Shown here: one piece after another, positions 14,724 to 22,925 of the stretch
Layout of the letters: the number at the start of each line of letters is the position of its first letter
Position numbering within the stretch: position 1 is the stretch's first letter
Assembly (NCBI RefSeq): GCF_005484965.1
Contig: NZ_CP034036.1
Span: 1,054,001-1,118,000 of the forward strand
Direction of reading: 5' to 3'
DNA from: Brenneria nigrifluens DSM 30175 = ATCC 13028
Lineage (GTDB): Bacteria > Pseudomonadota > Gammaproteobacteria > Enterobacterales > Enterobacteriaceae
DNA: 64,000 nt
Translations under genes and position numbers: made by a program
Notes under the pieces: generated by a model
Database searches by the model: none
What the model saw: the letters and a program-made list of their open reading frames with translations, nothing else
Told to the model about the DNA's origin: nothing

Positions 14724-16103
14724 ATGACCAAAGAGATACGTTTTAATGCGTTCATGATGAATTGCATCGGACATTTGGCGCCGGGACAGTGGGCTTCCCC
14801 ACAGGATCACTCCCTCAGTTATCTGCAGCCACAGTACTGGATCGGTCTGGCCAGGTTACTTGAAGACGGGTTATTTGACGGTCTGTTTCTGGGGGATGTG
14901 CTGGGTATTTACGACGTTGATGGCGATTCGGCAGACAGCGCGCTACGCCATGCGGCGCAGGTGCCGATGAACGACCCTTTCCCTCTGGTCCCGCTGATGT
15001 CGCAGGCTACGCAACATCTCGGTTTCGGCGTCACCGCCTCGGTGACCTATGAGCCTCCCTATTTGCTCGCCCGCCGGTTTTCCACCCTCGACCATCTGAC
15101 CGGAGGGCGGATAGCCTGGAATATCGTTACCTCTTATCTTTCCAGCGGCGCGGCAAGCCTGGGACTTTCTCAGCCATTGTCCCATGATCAGCGCTACGAT
15201 CGCGCCGATGACTACCTGAGCCTTTGCTATAAGCTGTGGGAAGGCAGCTGGCAAGAGGGGGCGGTGCTACGCGACCTGGAGCGGGGCGTCTACGCGGACC
15301 CCGATAAAATACGGCGCGTCGAGCATCAGGGGCCCTATTTTCAATCGAACGGGATTTATCAGTGCGAACCCTCGCCGCAACGCACGCCGGTCCTTTTCCA
15401 GGCTGGCGGCTCCGTGCGCGGTACCCGGTTCGCGGCGCAGCACGCGGAGTGTATTTTTGTCGGCGCGCCGACGCGCGATGGGCTGCGCCGTACCGTGGAT
15501 GCGCTTCGCGCTGACCTGCTCAAGGCGGGCCGCCCCTCCGATTCCGTGCGTATTTTCGCCATGTTTACCGTTATCGTCGACGATAGCATGGCGCTGGCAA
15601 ATGCGCGTTTTCACCACTATCTGGCGCGGGCAAGCTATGACGGCGCCCGCACGCTGTTGGCCGGCTGGACCGGTATCGATCTTTCGCGTTATCACCCTGA
15701 CGATACGCTGGCCTATGTCGATACCGATGCCGGGCAATCAGCGCTGGCGTCCTTTAGCATTCTGGACCCCAACCGCATCTGGACGGTGCGCGACGCGGTG
15801 GAGTTCGTTTCGGTGGGAGGGCGCGGGCCGGTGGTGGTGGGCGACGCCGCCCACGTCGCCGATGAGTTGCAGTCCTGGGTGGCGGATACCGGTATCGACG
15901 GTTTTAACCTCGCCTACGTGGAATCGCCCAGAACTTTTGAAGACATCGTCAGGCTGTTGATCCCCGAACTTCAGCGGCGGGGGGCTTATAAAACGGCCTA
16001 TGCGCCGGGAACGCTGCGGGAGAAACTGTTCGCCTACGGCCCTTATCTACCGCCAACCCATGACGGCAGCCGCTATCGCGGCGATAACGCCAATCCTCGT
16101 TAA
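14724..16103 (+). CDS. FMN-dependent monooxygenase, NtaA/SnaA/DszA family
   Basis: Encodes 459 aa, the usual length. Family landmarks: FNAFMMNCIGHLAPGQW at the start, LEDGLFDGLFLGDVLGIYD, a long TASVTYEPPYLLARRFSTLD segment, GGRIAWNIVTSYLSS, QRYDRADDYLSLCYKLWEGS and RTPVLFQAGGSVRGTRFAAQ. These luciferase-like enzymes oxidise small organic compounds (nitrilotriacetate, dibenzothiophene sulfone, pristinamycin) using reduced FMN from a separate reductase. No flavin reductase gene is next to it. It heads an operon with an AhpD-like protein and a complete importer, so it probably acts on the imported compound. Confidence 0.88.
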   Translation: MTKEIRFNAFMMNCIGHLAPGQWASPQDHSLSYLQPQYWIGLARLLEDGLFDGLFLGDVLGIYDVDGDSADSALRHAAQVPMNDPFPLVPLMSQATQHLGFGVTASVTYEPPYLLARRFSTLDHLTGGRIAWNIVTSYLSSGAASLGLSQPLSHDQRYDRADDYLSLCYKLWEGSWQEGAVLRDLERGVYADPDKIRRVEHQGPYFQSNGIYQCEPSPQRTPVLFQAGGSVRGTRFAAQHAECIFVGAPTRDGLRRTVDALRADLLKAGRPSDSVRIFAMFTVIVDDSMALANARFHHYLARASYDGARTLLAGWTGIDLSRYHPDDTLAYVDTDAGQSALASFSILDPNRIWTVRDAVEFVSVGGRGPVVVGDAAHVADELQSWVADTGIDGFNLAYVESPRTFEDIVRLLIPELQRRGAYKTAYAPGTLREKLFAYGPYLPPTHDGSRYRGDNANPR

Positions 16104-16126
16104 TCCTCATTTATTCAGGAGAAATC

Positions 16127-16645
16127 ATGCCCCGTATTTCCGAACCGGATCCCCATACGTTTGATGGGCCGCTGGGGGAGTTGTTCCGGCGTTATACCCA
16201 AAATGGCGCTGTATTTGTCGATCAGTTTTCGGTGATGTCGCATGTGCGGCCGGCGGCGGAGCATCTGTTCGGCTTACTGCTGGAGCTCAAGGCGCGCGGC
16301 GGCATTGCTCAACGCTATATTGAACTGAGCATCGTGGTGGTTTCGCTTATCAATGAATGTACCTATTGCGTGGATAACCATGCTCCCCGTCTGGCGGTGG
16401 AGGGCATATCGACGCAGGGTGCGCGCGAACTGCTGGATTATGCCCAACATCCTGAACTGAGCGCGGTGGATAAACTGGTGGTTGAATACGCCATTGCGGT
16501 AACCCAGTCGCCTCAGCGTATCCGCGACGCATTGTTCGATCGCCTGCGGGCGCAGTTCAGCGAATCGCAAATCGTCGAGCTCACCTTGCGTATTGCGCTG
16601 TGCGGGTTTTTCAATCGTTTTAATCAGGCATTACAGATTGGCTGA
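16127..16645 (+). CDS. Carboxymuconolactone decarboxylase/AhpD-like protein
   Basis: Encodes 172 aa. The CxxC motif with a following histidine is present (NECTYCVDNHAPRL, about residues 77-90), as in AhpD-type thiol peroxidase-like proteins. Such proteins often accompany flavin monooxygenases and may remove peroxide leaking from uncoupled FMN turnover or act on the product. The ATG is preceded by AGGAG. It lies between the monooxygenase and the binding-protein gene in the same direction. Confidence 0.82.
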   Translation: MPRISEPDPHTFDGPLGELFRRYTQNGAVFVDQFSVMSHVRPAAEHLFGLLLELKARGGIAQRYIELSIVVVSLINECTYCVDNHAPRLAVEGISTQGARELLDYAQHPELSAVDKLVVEYAIAVTQSPQRIRDALFDRLRAQFSESQIVELTLRIALCGFFNRFNQALQIG

Positions 16646-16689
16646 GTTCGTATCGCCAGAGTGTTCGGCATTTATTGCAGGAGTGGTTC

Positions 16690-17934
16690 ATGAGGTTTTT
16701 ATTCACCTTGGCTGGTCATAAGCTGTTCGGCGTTATCCGGCGTTTCGCGCTATCCCTTGCGGCCGTACTGGCGTTCTGCCATATGGCCGGGGCGCAGGCG
16801 GCGGAACCGATTCGTATCGGCGTCTTGGTGCCGCTAAGCGGCGGAGGCGGCGCCTATGGCGCCGGCATGGCGGCCGCCGCCGCGCAAGCCGCCGAATTTA
16901 TCAATCAGGACGCGGGCGGCGTGCTGAACGGACGCAAGATCGAAATTATCGTTGCCGACGATGAAAGCAACCCTACGGCGGGCGTCGCGGCGGCGCGAAA
17001 ATTAATCGATGTCTCCCGCGTTTCCGCCATCGTCGGGCTATGGAGCAGCGCCGTGGCCATGGCCGTGAAACCCTTGACCATTGAAAAAGGCATCCCGCTA
17101 CTGGTCACCGGCTCCGGTGATGAGATCACCCAGGGGGATAACCAGGGGCTGGTGTGGCGCTTCCAGGCCACCGGCCGGGACTGGGGCAAGGCGTTCGCCC
17201 GCGCCGCCGTTAAAGACGGGGCGCAAACCGCATCCCTGCTGGTGCTGCAAACTCCGTTTACCCTGAGCATGGTCGATCCTTTTATCCAGGAGTTTACCGC
17301 TGCCGGCGGGCGCGTTCTGGATACCGTTTATTACAATCCCGGCCAGCCCTCCTATCGGGCGGAAGTGGAGAAAGCCTTTGCCCAAAAACCGGACGCCGTT
17401 TTTGTCCCCAGCTACCTGCCGGACTTATCCGCCATTGCGCGGGAAATATACCGCAGCGGCTTTAACAGTACCCTCTACGCCAATTCTTCGGCGGCGGACG
17501 CCGAAGGCGCCTTTGTCAAAAACGTCGGCAAAGCGGTAGCGGAGGGGATTCACCATATCCAATCCATTCCACCGCAAGATTCCGCCGCCTATCATATTTT
17601 TGCCGAAAAGGCGGGTATCTCCCCCAATACGCTGGCGATCTTTCCGTCTAACGTATGGGATGAAATCTCCGTTCTGGCCCTGGCGATTGAAAAATCCGGC
17701 AGCGCGGATCCGCGGGTATTTACCCGCTCAATACCGGATGTCGTCAACGGTCCGGGCGAGAAAGTCGAAAGCCCGGTCGCGGGGCTTAACGCGCTGCGCG
17801 CCGGTAAAAACATCGCCTATAGCGGCGCGGGCTCCCAGTTTACCTTTACCCCCACCGGCGACCAGCTCAACCGCTTATACGGTCATTTCATTATTCGCGA
17901 TGGGGTTAACCAGCAGGTGGATGTTTTGAAATGA
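16690..17934 (+). CDS. ABC transporter substrate-binding protein (branched-chain type)
   Basis: Encodes 414 aa from the ATG that follows GCAGGAG by 6 bases; an upstream TTG in frame is less likely. A signal peptide is clear (RRFALSLAAVLAFCHMAGAQ, then AAEPIRIGVLVPLSGGGGAY). The IGVLVPLSG..GAYG motif and the Peripla_BP_6 layout place it in the LivJ/HAAT family. It should bind the operon's substrate in the periplasm. The ligand is unknown: the family covers amino acids, urea, aromatic acids and amides. Its stop overlaps the start of the next gene. Confidence 0.88.
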   Translation: MRFLFTLAGHKLFGVIRRFALSLAAVLAFCHMAGAQAAEPIRIGVLVPLSGGGGAYGAGMAAAAAQAAEFINQDAGGVLNGRKIEIIVADDESNPTAGVAAARKLIDVSRVSAIVGLWSSAVAMAVKPLTIEKGIPLLVTGSGDEITQGDNQGLVWRFQATGRDWGKAFARAAVKDGAQTASLLVLQTPFTLSMVDPFIQEFTAAGGRVLDTVYYNPGQPSYRAEVEKAFAQKPDAVFVPSYLPDLSAIAREIYRSGFNSTLYANSSAADAEGAFVKNVGKAVAEGIHHIQSIPPQDSAAYHIFAEKAGISPNTLAIFPSNVWDEISVLALAIEKSGSADPRVFTRSIPDVVNGPGEKVESPVAGLNALRAGKNIAYSGAGSQFTFTPTGDQLNRLYGHFIIRDGVNQQVDVLK

Positions 17935-18716
17935 TGTCGGCGTCGCAAAGTGTGCCCGCCGGTTACCGGCTCACCGCCCGTAATGTTTCCCACGCCTTTG
18001 GCGGGGTGGCGGCGCTGCAACAAGCCTCGCTGGTGGTGGAGCCGGGCCGGATCACCGGGATTGTCGGCCCAAACGGCGCGGGTAAAACCACGTTGTTTAA
18101 TATTTTGGCCGGCGCCCTGACGCCGGACGCCGGTCAGGTGTGTTGGGGCGAGCGAGATATCACCCGGCTGGCCATACACCGGCGCGCCGCGCTGGGTATT
18201 AGCCGTACATTCCAGCTTTCCCGCGAGCTTGATAGCCTCACGCTGCTGGAGAATTTATTGCTGGCCGCCCCGCGTCAGCCGGGCGATGCCCTATGGCGCA
18301 TCTTCCTGACCCCTAAAGACGCAAAGCGTGCGGAACAGGCGGCGATCGACAAGGCCCTGGATTTATTGGAGCGCGTTCATTTGCGCGGGCTGCGCAATGA
18401 GCCGGCCGGCAGCCTGTCCGGAGGACAAAAAAAGCTGCTGGAGCTATGCCGGGCGCTGATGAGCGATCCCGCGGTGATCCTGCTGGATGAACCGGCCGCC
18501 GGCGTGAATCCGGCAACGATCGATGAGCTGGCCGCTTTCATCCTCGCGCTGCGCGCGCAGGGCAAAACCTTTGCCGTGGTCGAGCACAATATGGCGTTGA
18601 TGGCGGCGCTGTGCGATACGGTTTACGTATTGGCCGAAGGGCGGGTGCTGACTCAGGGCAGCTTCGAGACCATTGCCGCCGATCGTCGCGTGCAGCAGGC
18701 ATATCTGGGGGGGTAA
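17931..18716 (+). CDS. Branched-chain-type ABC transporter ATPase (LivG-like)
   Basis: Encodes 261 aa. Walker A is GPNGAGKTTL (about residue 46), the ABC signature is LSGGQKKLLEL, Walker B is VILLDEPAAGV, and a switch histidine is in VVEHNMALM. The PAAGVNP segment is typical of LivG. It powers import with LivF. The start codon overlaps the preceding stop (ATGATG), indicating coupling. Confidence 0.9.
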   Translation: MMSASQSVPAGYRLTARNVSHAFGGVAALQQASLVVEPGRITGIVGPNGAGKTTLFNILAGALTPDAGQVCWGERDITRLAIHRRAALGISRTFQLSRELDSLTLLENLLLAAPRQPGDALWRIFLTPKDAKRAEQAAIDKALDLLERVHLRGLRNEPAGSLSGGQKKLLELCRALMSDPAVILLDEPAAGVNPATIDELAAFILALRAQGKTFAVVEHNMALMAALCDTVYVLAEGRVLTQGSFETIAADRRVQQAYLGG

Positions 18717-18718
18717 CT

Positions 18719-19447
18719 ATGGCAACCGCATTAAAAGTCGAACGGCTGTATGCCGGTTATCATGGGAAAAATATTCTCCATGGCATCGATCTCGCCGTCC
18801 CGGCGGGAGGGGCGCTAACCATCATCGGACCGAATGGTTCCGGCAAGTCCACCTTGCTGAAAACGCTGGCGGGGCTGCTGGCGGTCTCCGACGGCCGAAT
18901 TGAACTGGACGGCCGCGACATTACCGCCAGCCGGGCGCCACAGCGCGCCCGGCTGGGTCTGGCCTATGTTCCGCAAGAAAAAAATATCTTTCCCAATATG
19001 AACATCAGCGACAATCTGCGCACCAGCGGCGAGTTCGCGCACCGCAAACAATCCGCCAAAACCCTGCGGGCCAGAATGGAACAGGCGTTGGATCTTTTTC
19101 CCGAGCTGCGCCCTCATCTGGGTAAAACCACCGGCTTGCTGAGCGGCGGACAGCGGCAAATGGTGGCGATGGCGTCGGCCCTGATGCTGGAGCCGTCGCT
19201 TCTGGTGCTTGATGAACCCTCGGCCGGGTTGTCGCCGCGCAATGCCGGGCTATTGTTCGAGAGTATCGCGCGAATACGCGGCAGCGGTATTACGCTGCTG
19301 ATGATTGAGCAGAATGTCAAACTCGGCCTTTCCGTGGCGGATACCGGCCTGGTGCTGGTCGCCGGTCAGGTAAAACTGCTGGCGCCGGCGGCCGAGCTGG
19401 CGCGGAACGCACACTTACACGCTCTTTTTTTGGGCCACGCGCAATGA
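18719..19447 (+). CDS. Branched-chain-type ABC transporter ATPase (LivF-like)
   Basis: Encodes 242 aa. Walker A GPNGSGKSTL, signature LSGGQRQMVAM, Walker B LLVLDEPSAGLSP and switch region MIEQNVKLGL are all present. It pairs with the LivG-like ATPase. The start lies two bases after the preceding stop; a longer in-frame extension upstream overlaps livG and has no homology. Confidence 0.9.
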   Translation: MATALKVERLYAGYHGKNILHGIDLAVPAGGALTIIGPNGSGKSTLLKTLAGLLAVSDGRIELDGRDITASRAPQRARLGLAYVPQEKNIFPNMNISDNLRTSGEFAHRKQSAKTLRARMEQALDLFPELRPHLGKTTGLLSGGQRQMVAMASALMLEPSLLVLDEPSAGLSPRNAGLLFESIARIRGSGITLLMIEQNVKLGLSVADTGLVLVAGQVKLLAPAAELARNAHLHALFLGHAQ

Positions 19448-20304
19448 TGCAACTGTTATTTAACGGGGCGGTGACCGGCGTATTGGTTGCCTTGCCCGCA
19501 TTGGCTCTCTCCTTGACCTTCAGCGTACTGCGCTTCGCCAACTTTGCCATCGGAGCCATGGTCACCGCCGGCGCCTATCTGATTTATTGGTGCAATACGC
19601 TATTCGGTCTCAGCCTGCCGCTTGCCTGCCTGCTCGGCACCGTGCTGGCGGCGCTGTTGGCGGTGGCGATCGACCTGCTGGTCTATCGCCGTCTGCTCGG
19701 ACGATCCAGCATTACGCTGCTGGTGGCGTCAATGGGCGTGGCATTGACTCTGGAAAATCTGGTGCGTTTTTTCGCCGGCGGCACCCCGGTCGGCTACGCG
19801 GTGGAGGTCGCCCGTCCCTTGCTGTGGGGCGGCCTGCGCATTAATCATGAGCAACTGTTGACCGCCGGCATCAGTTTCGGCTGTCTGGCGCTGATAGGCC
19901 TGATCTTCCATTATACGCGGCTGGGCCGCGCCATGCGGGCGGTGGCTGATAACCCGGATCTGGCGGCGACGCGCGGTATATCCCATCAGCGGGTGGTATC
20001 GATGACCTGGATTTTATCCGGCGCGCTGTCGGCCATCGCCGGCATGCTTATCGGGTTGGATTCGACGCTGGACCCCCTGATGGGGTGGAACTATGTGCTG
20101 CCGGTGTTTGCCGCCGCCATTCTGGGCGGCCTGAGTAATCCGCTGGGGGCCATTGCGGGCGCGCTGATTATGGGGATGCTGAGCGAACTGTCGACGATAA
20201 TATTGCCGCCTCACTACCGCACCTTGGTGGCTTTTCTGGTGCTCAGCCTGTTGCTGATGCTAAAACCGTCCGGCCTGTTAGGCGTCCAGTGGGTGAAAAA
20301 ATGA
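19444..20304 (+). CDS. Branched-chain-type ABC transporter permease (LivH-like)
   Basis: Encodes 286 aa with about eight hydrophobic segments, beginning GAVTGVLVALPALALSLTFS, and the family signatures RAVADNPDLAATRGI and AAILGGLSNPLGAIAGALIM. It forms half of the membrane channel in the inner membrane. It overlaps livF by four bases. Confidence 0.9.
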   Translation: MMQLLFNGAVTGVLVALPALALSLTFSVLRFANFAIGAMVTAGAYLIYWCNTLFGLSLPLACLLGTVLAALLAVAIDLLVYRRLLGRSSITLLVASMGVALTLENLVRFFAGGTPVGYAVEVARPLLWGGLRINHEQLLTAGISFGCLALIGLIFHYTRLGRAMRAVADNPDLAATRGISHQRVVSMTWILSGALSAIAGMLIGLDSTLDPLMGWNYVLPVFAAAILGGLSNPLGAIAGALIMGMLSELSTIILPPHYRTLVAFLVLSLLLMLKPSGLLGVQWVKK

Positions 20305-21185
20305 CTGCTTATCTGTTTTCTATTCTGGTGCTGGTGGCGATCTCCGCCATTGTCGGCCTGGCGCTCAATATGCAATGGGGATTATCCGGCCTGGTCAACT
20401 TCGGGCTGTTTGGTTTTTATATGCTGGCCGCTTATCTCTGCGGGCAATTAACCGTGCAGTGGCATTGGGATCCCTGGCTTGCCATGCTGGCGGCGGTGCT
20501 GATCACCGCCCTGGCCAGCGCGCTGGTGAGCCTTATCTCGCTTCGCCTGTCGGATGACTACCTGGCGATAGTCACGCTCGGCTTTGCCGAAAGTCTCAAA
20601 CTGGCGATCGTCCATGAAGAGTGGCTTACCCGGGGAAGTCTGGGGATATCCGGCATACCGCGCCTGATTGGCGGAGACGGCGCTTTTTTGCTGGTGGTCC
20701 TGGGGGCGCTGGCGGCGATATTTTTGCTGTATGAAGGCGTGGCGCGGGCTCCGCTCGGCCGGACCGCCCGGGCGCTGCGCGACGATCCGCTGGTGGTCGC
20801 AACGCTGGGCAAGAGCGTTCTCTCCTTCCGGTTACGTCTGTTCGCCCTGGGAGGCGGCGCTATCGGCGTCGCCGGCTGTTTTCATGCTTTTTATTATCAA
20901 TATATCGACCCTACCCAGTTTGGTCCGGCGATCACCGCCTATGCCTTTATGGCGGTGATCATCGGCGGGCGCGGCAGCAATGTCGGCGTCCTGCTGAGTT
21001 CGGCCACCGTCATTTTGCTGCTGGAAGGCACGCGCTTTCTCAATGATTACGTCTCCTGGCTTACGCCAAGCCAACTGGCCTCGCTGCGCCTGATGCTTAT
21101 CGGGCTGGGCCTTATCGTCATGCTGATCTACCGGCCGCAGGGTTTTATCAGGGAGTACCGGCTAAAACACAGGGCGCAAAAGTGA
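20301..21185 (+). CDS. Branched-chain-type ABC transporter permease (LivM-like)
   Basis: Encodes 294 aa from the ATG that overlaps the livH stop (ATGA). The start AISAIVGLALNMQWGLSGLV, then NFGLFGFYMLAAYL, and the later AYAFMAVIIGGRGSNVGVLL are typical of LivM. It completes the importer and is the last gene of the operon. No regulator gene is linked. Confidence 0.9.
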   Translation: MTAYLFSILVLVAISAIVGLALNMQWGLSGLVNFGLFGFYMLAAYLCGQLTVQWHWDPWLAMLAAVLITALASALVSLISLRLSDDYLAIVTLGFAESLKLAIVHEEWLTRGSLGISGIPRLIGGDGAFLLVVLGALAAIFLLYEGVARAPLGRTARALRDDPLVVATLGKSVLSFRLRLFALGGGAIGVAGCFHAFYYQYIDPTQFGPAITAYAFMAVIIGGRGSNVGVLLSSATVILLLEGTRFLNDYVSWLTPSQLASLRLMLIGLGLIVMLIYRPQGFIREYRLKHRAQK

Positions 21186-21243
21186 CGTTTGAGAAATCCG
21201 CGAGATAAACGGCCTGGCTGGCGCTGCTGTGTGTTATGCATAC

Positions 21244-21516
21244 TATACCCGTCATACTTCAAGCTGCAGATGCGTTGGCTGCATTACTCGGCCCCTCCCT
21301 GGGCCTCGCCCCGTTGGGGCCGCTGCAAGCAGCGTTCAAATCTGCTCCAGGCAGATTTGTCAGTCACCCGAATCACTTACTTTAGTAAGCTCATCGGGAT
21401 TAAATGAGAGACTTCCTGTCTCTCACCGGAGGCCAGCCCTTGGCTGGTCAAATTCGCTCCCGACGAATTTGTCCTTCCCTTGCCGCCTTCCTGCAACTCG
21501 AATTATTTAGGGTATA
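21244..21516. repeat. TATACCC...GGGTATA palindromic-ended repeat, copy 1 (long form)
   Basis: 273 bases ending in imperfect inverted repeats: TATACCCGTCATACTTCAAG then CTGCAG at the left, and CTGCAACTCGAATTATTTAG then GGTATA at the right. Copy 2 at 44133-44259 has the same ends and a shorter middle. Repeats of this sort are widespread in enterobacteria and are probably non-autonomous miniature elements. The two copies bracket the T6SS structural operon. Confidence 0.8.
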
Positions 21517-21677
21517 GATCACTATTCTGGAAAATTATTTCACGATATTTGTATGAGATTTCGACCTGGGTCTGATTGCTGGCTATTTGTCCGCTATCTG
21601 GTCGATTTTCTACCCGAAGCTGGATAACGCTTCGTTAACTTACGTGCTTCATTTTAACATTTCCCCCACAATATGCT

Positions 21678-21887
21678 GTGGGCGGTCAGCTATTTCGATT
21701 TAAGTCATACGCACAATATAAAAATCTAAAAGTTTTTGTTAGGGATGAGGTAATTGTCGCAATGATCCCTTTCGGCGTTTCTTTAGCAAGCGGAATGCCA
21801 GATAACACGTTGGTTATTTATTCTGACAAAACTAAAAAAATAGGATTAAAAAAACAAACAAAGGTAAATTTAATAATTGATATTTGA
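21678..21887 (+). CDS. Possible small protein or gene tail, unknown
   Basis: A 69-aa frame with a GTG start (LKVFVRDEVIVAMIPFGVSL, then GMPDNTLVIYSDKTKKIGLK) in an otherwise non-coding, AT-rich stretch. The central part has plausible protein composition. No ribosome binding site or homology is evident, so it may be the tail of a lost gene. Confidence 0.25.
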   Translation: MGGQLFRFKSYAQYKNLKVFVRDEVIVAMIPFGVSLASGMPDNTLVIYSDKTKKIGLKKQTKVNLIIDI

Positions 21888-22389
21888 TGATGAGTTAATT
21901 AGCAAGTTAACTATTTTTTCTTTAATGAAATTAAAAGGCACAAAACATATCGTTTTTTGTTTGATTAAAACTGAAGGGAAAGTATGCTGACTATAGCTAT
22001 TTTTTATACTTCCTCGTTGAGGGTTTTATTTTAATTGTTTGTTTTTATTTGTCTTTATTGTTTATTGCCTTAATTGTTCGCCTGACGTGCCGGGCGTTGA
22101 CCGTTTGTCGGCGTTGTGTGTATGATTCAACTTAAATATACAGGTTTTACCTCTCTTTTTGATTTGGTGTTTCTTTTTCTTATTGGCGCTTATTTTATAT
22201 ACGGTTTAATAACGTTTTAGTGCGTTCGCATATTGATAATGCGTATTTTATTTCTTTTATCTCGCTGGTCGAATAAGCAAATAGCCTATTTGTTGATCGA
22301 ATATTCCGCCTTTATTTATTTTGGCGGGGGTTCGATCGGTATCGACTTTATTTCTCCGGGCCAGAGCGCCCTTACGTTGGTATAGATAT
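21888..22389 (+). promoter_or_regulatory. AT-rich region upstream of the T6SS operon
   Basis: About 500 bases of low-GC sequence with no convincing gene, presumably the promoter region of the T6SS operon and possibly a binding region for silencing proteins such as H-NS. I looked for a sigma-54 motif of the type found before hcp and saw none of comparable quality. Confidence 0.4.
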
Positions 22390-22893
22390 ATGGCAAAAGG
22401 AACTGACGGTGCGTCTGTCGCACCAAAGGAACGTATTAATATCAAATATGTCCCGGCCACGGGCGGTCAGCAAGCGGAAATAGAGCTGCCGCTGACGCTG
22501 ATGGTTGTGGGGAATATGAAAGGACGCACAGAGGAAACGCCTATTGAAGAGCGCCAGACGGTATCAATCGACAAGAATAATTTTACCTCAGTGATGAAAG
22601 AGGCCAATTTGGCGTTGAATTTCAGCGTTCCCAATCGCCTTGAAGAGGACAGCCAGGACGATCTTCCGGTAACGCTGAATATCGCTTCGCTGAATGATTT
22701 CTCCCCCGACCGCATCGCCCAGCAGGTGCCCGAATTACGCAAGTTGTTGGAACTGCGCGAGGCGCTGGTGGCGCTGAAAGGACCGCTCGGCAATATTCCT
22801 TCCTTCCGTAATCGTTTGCAGGATCTGTTGTCCAGCGAAGAGGCCAGGGAGCAACTGCTCAAAGAGCTGGATCTGGTAAAACCCGCCGAATAA
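22390..22893 (+). CDS. tssB: T6SS sheath small subunit TssB/VipA
   Basis: Encodes 167 aa. Family landmarks are PKERINIKYVPATGGQQAEI, ELPLTLMVVGNMKGRTEETP, and the C-terminal PSFRNRLQDLLSSEEAREQL. It assembles with TssC into the contractile sheath. The ATG at 22390 is the first methionine consistent with homologues; the frame upstream of it has no homology. It is the first gene of the operon, as vipA is in V. cholerae. Confidence 0.96.
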   Translation: MAKGTDGASVAPKERINIKYVPATGGQQAEIELPLTLMVVGNMKGRTEETPIEERQTVSIDKNNFTSVMKEANLALNFSVPNRLEEDSQDDLPVTLNIASLNDFSPDRIAQQVPELRKLLELREALVALKGPLGNIPSFRNRLQDLLSSEEAREQLLKELDLVKPAE

Positions 22894-22925
22894 TTGATGG
22901 TTACTGACGAGATAGGGAAACAAAT

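Noticed and set aside
21189..21510. Short plus-strand frames within the TATACCC repeat
   Set aside because: They fall inside a non-coding repeat element and the same peptide pattern appears in copy 2 because of the repeat.
22257..22389. An upstream extension of tssB, and a minus-strand frame over the same bases
   Set aside because: The extension lacks similarity to VipA, and the minus-strand frame has no ribosome binding site; the ATG at 22390 fits the family.
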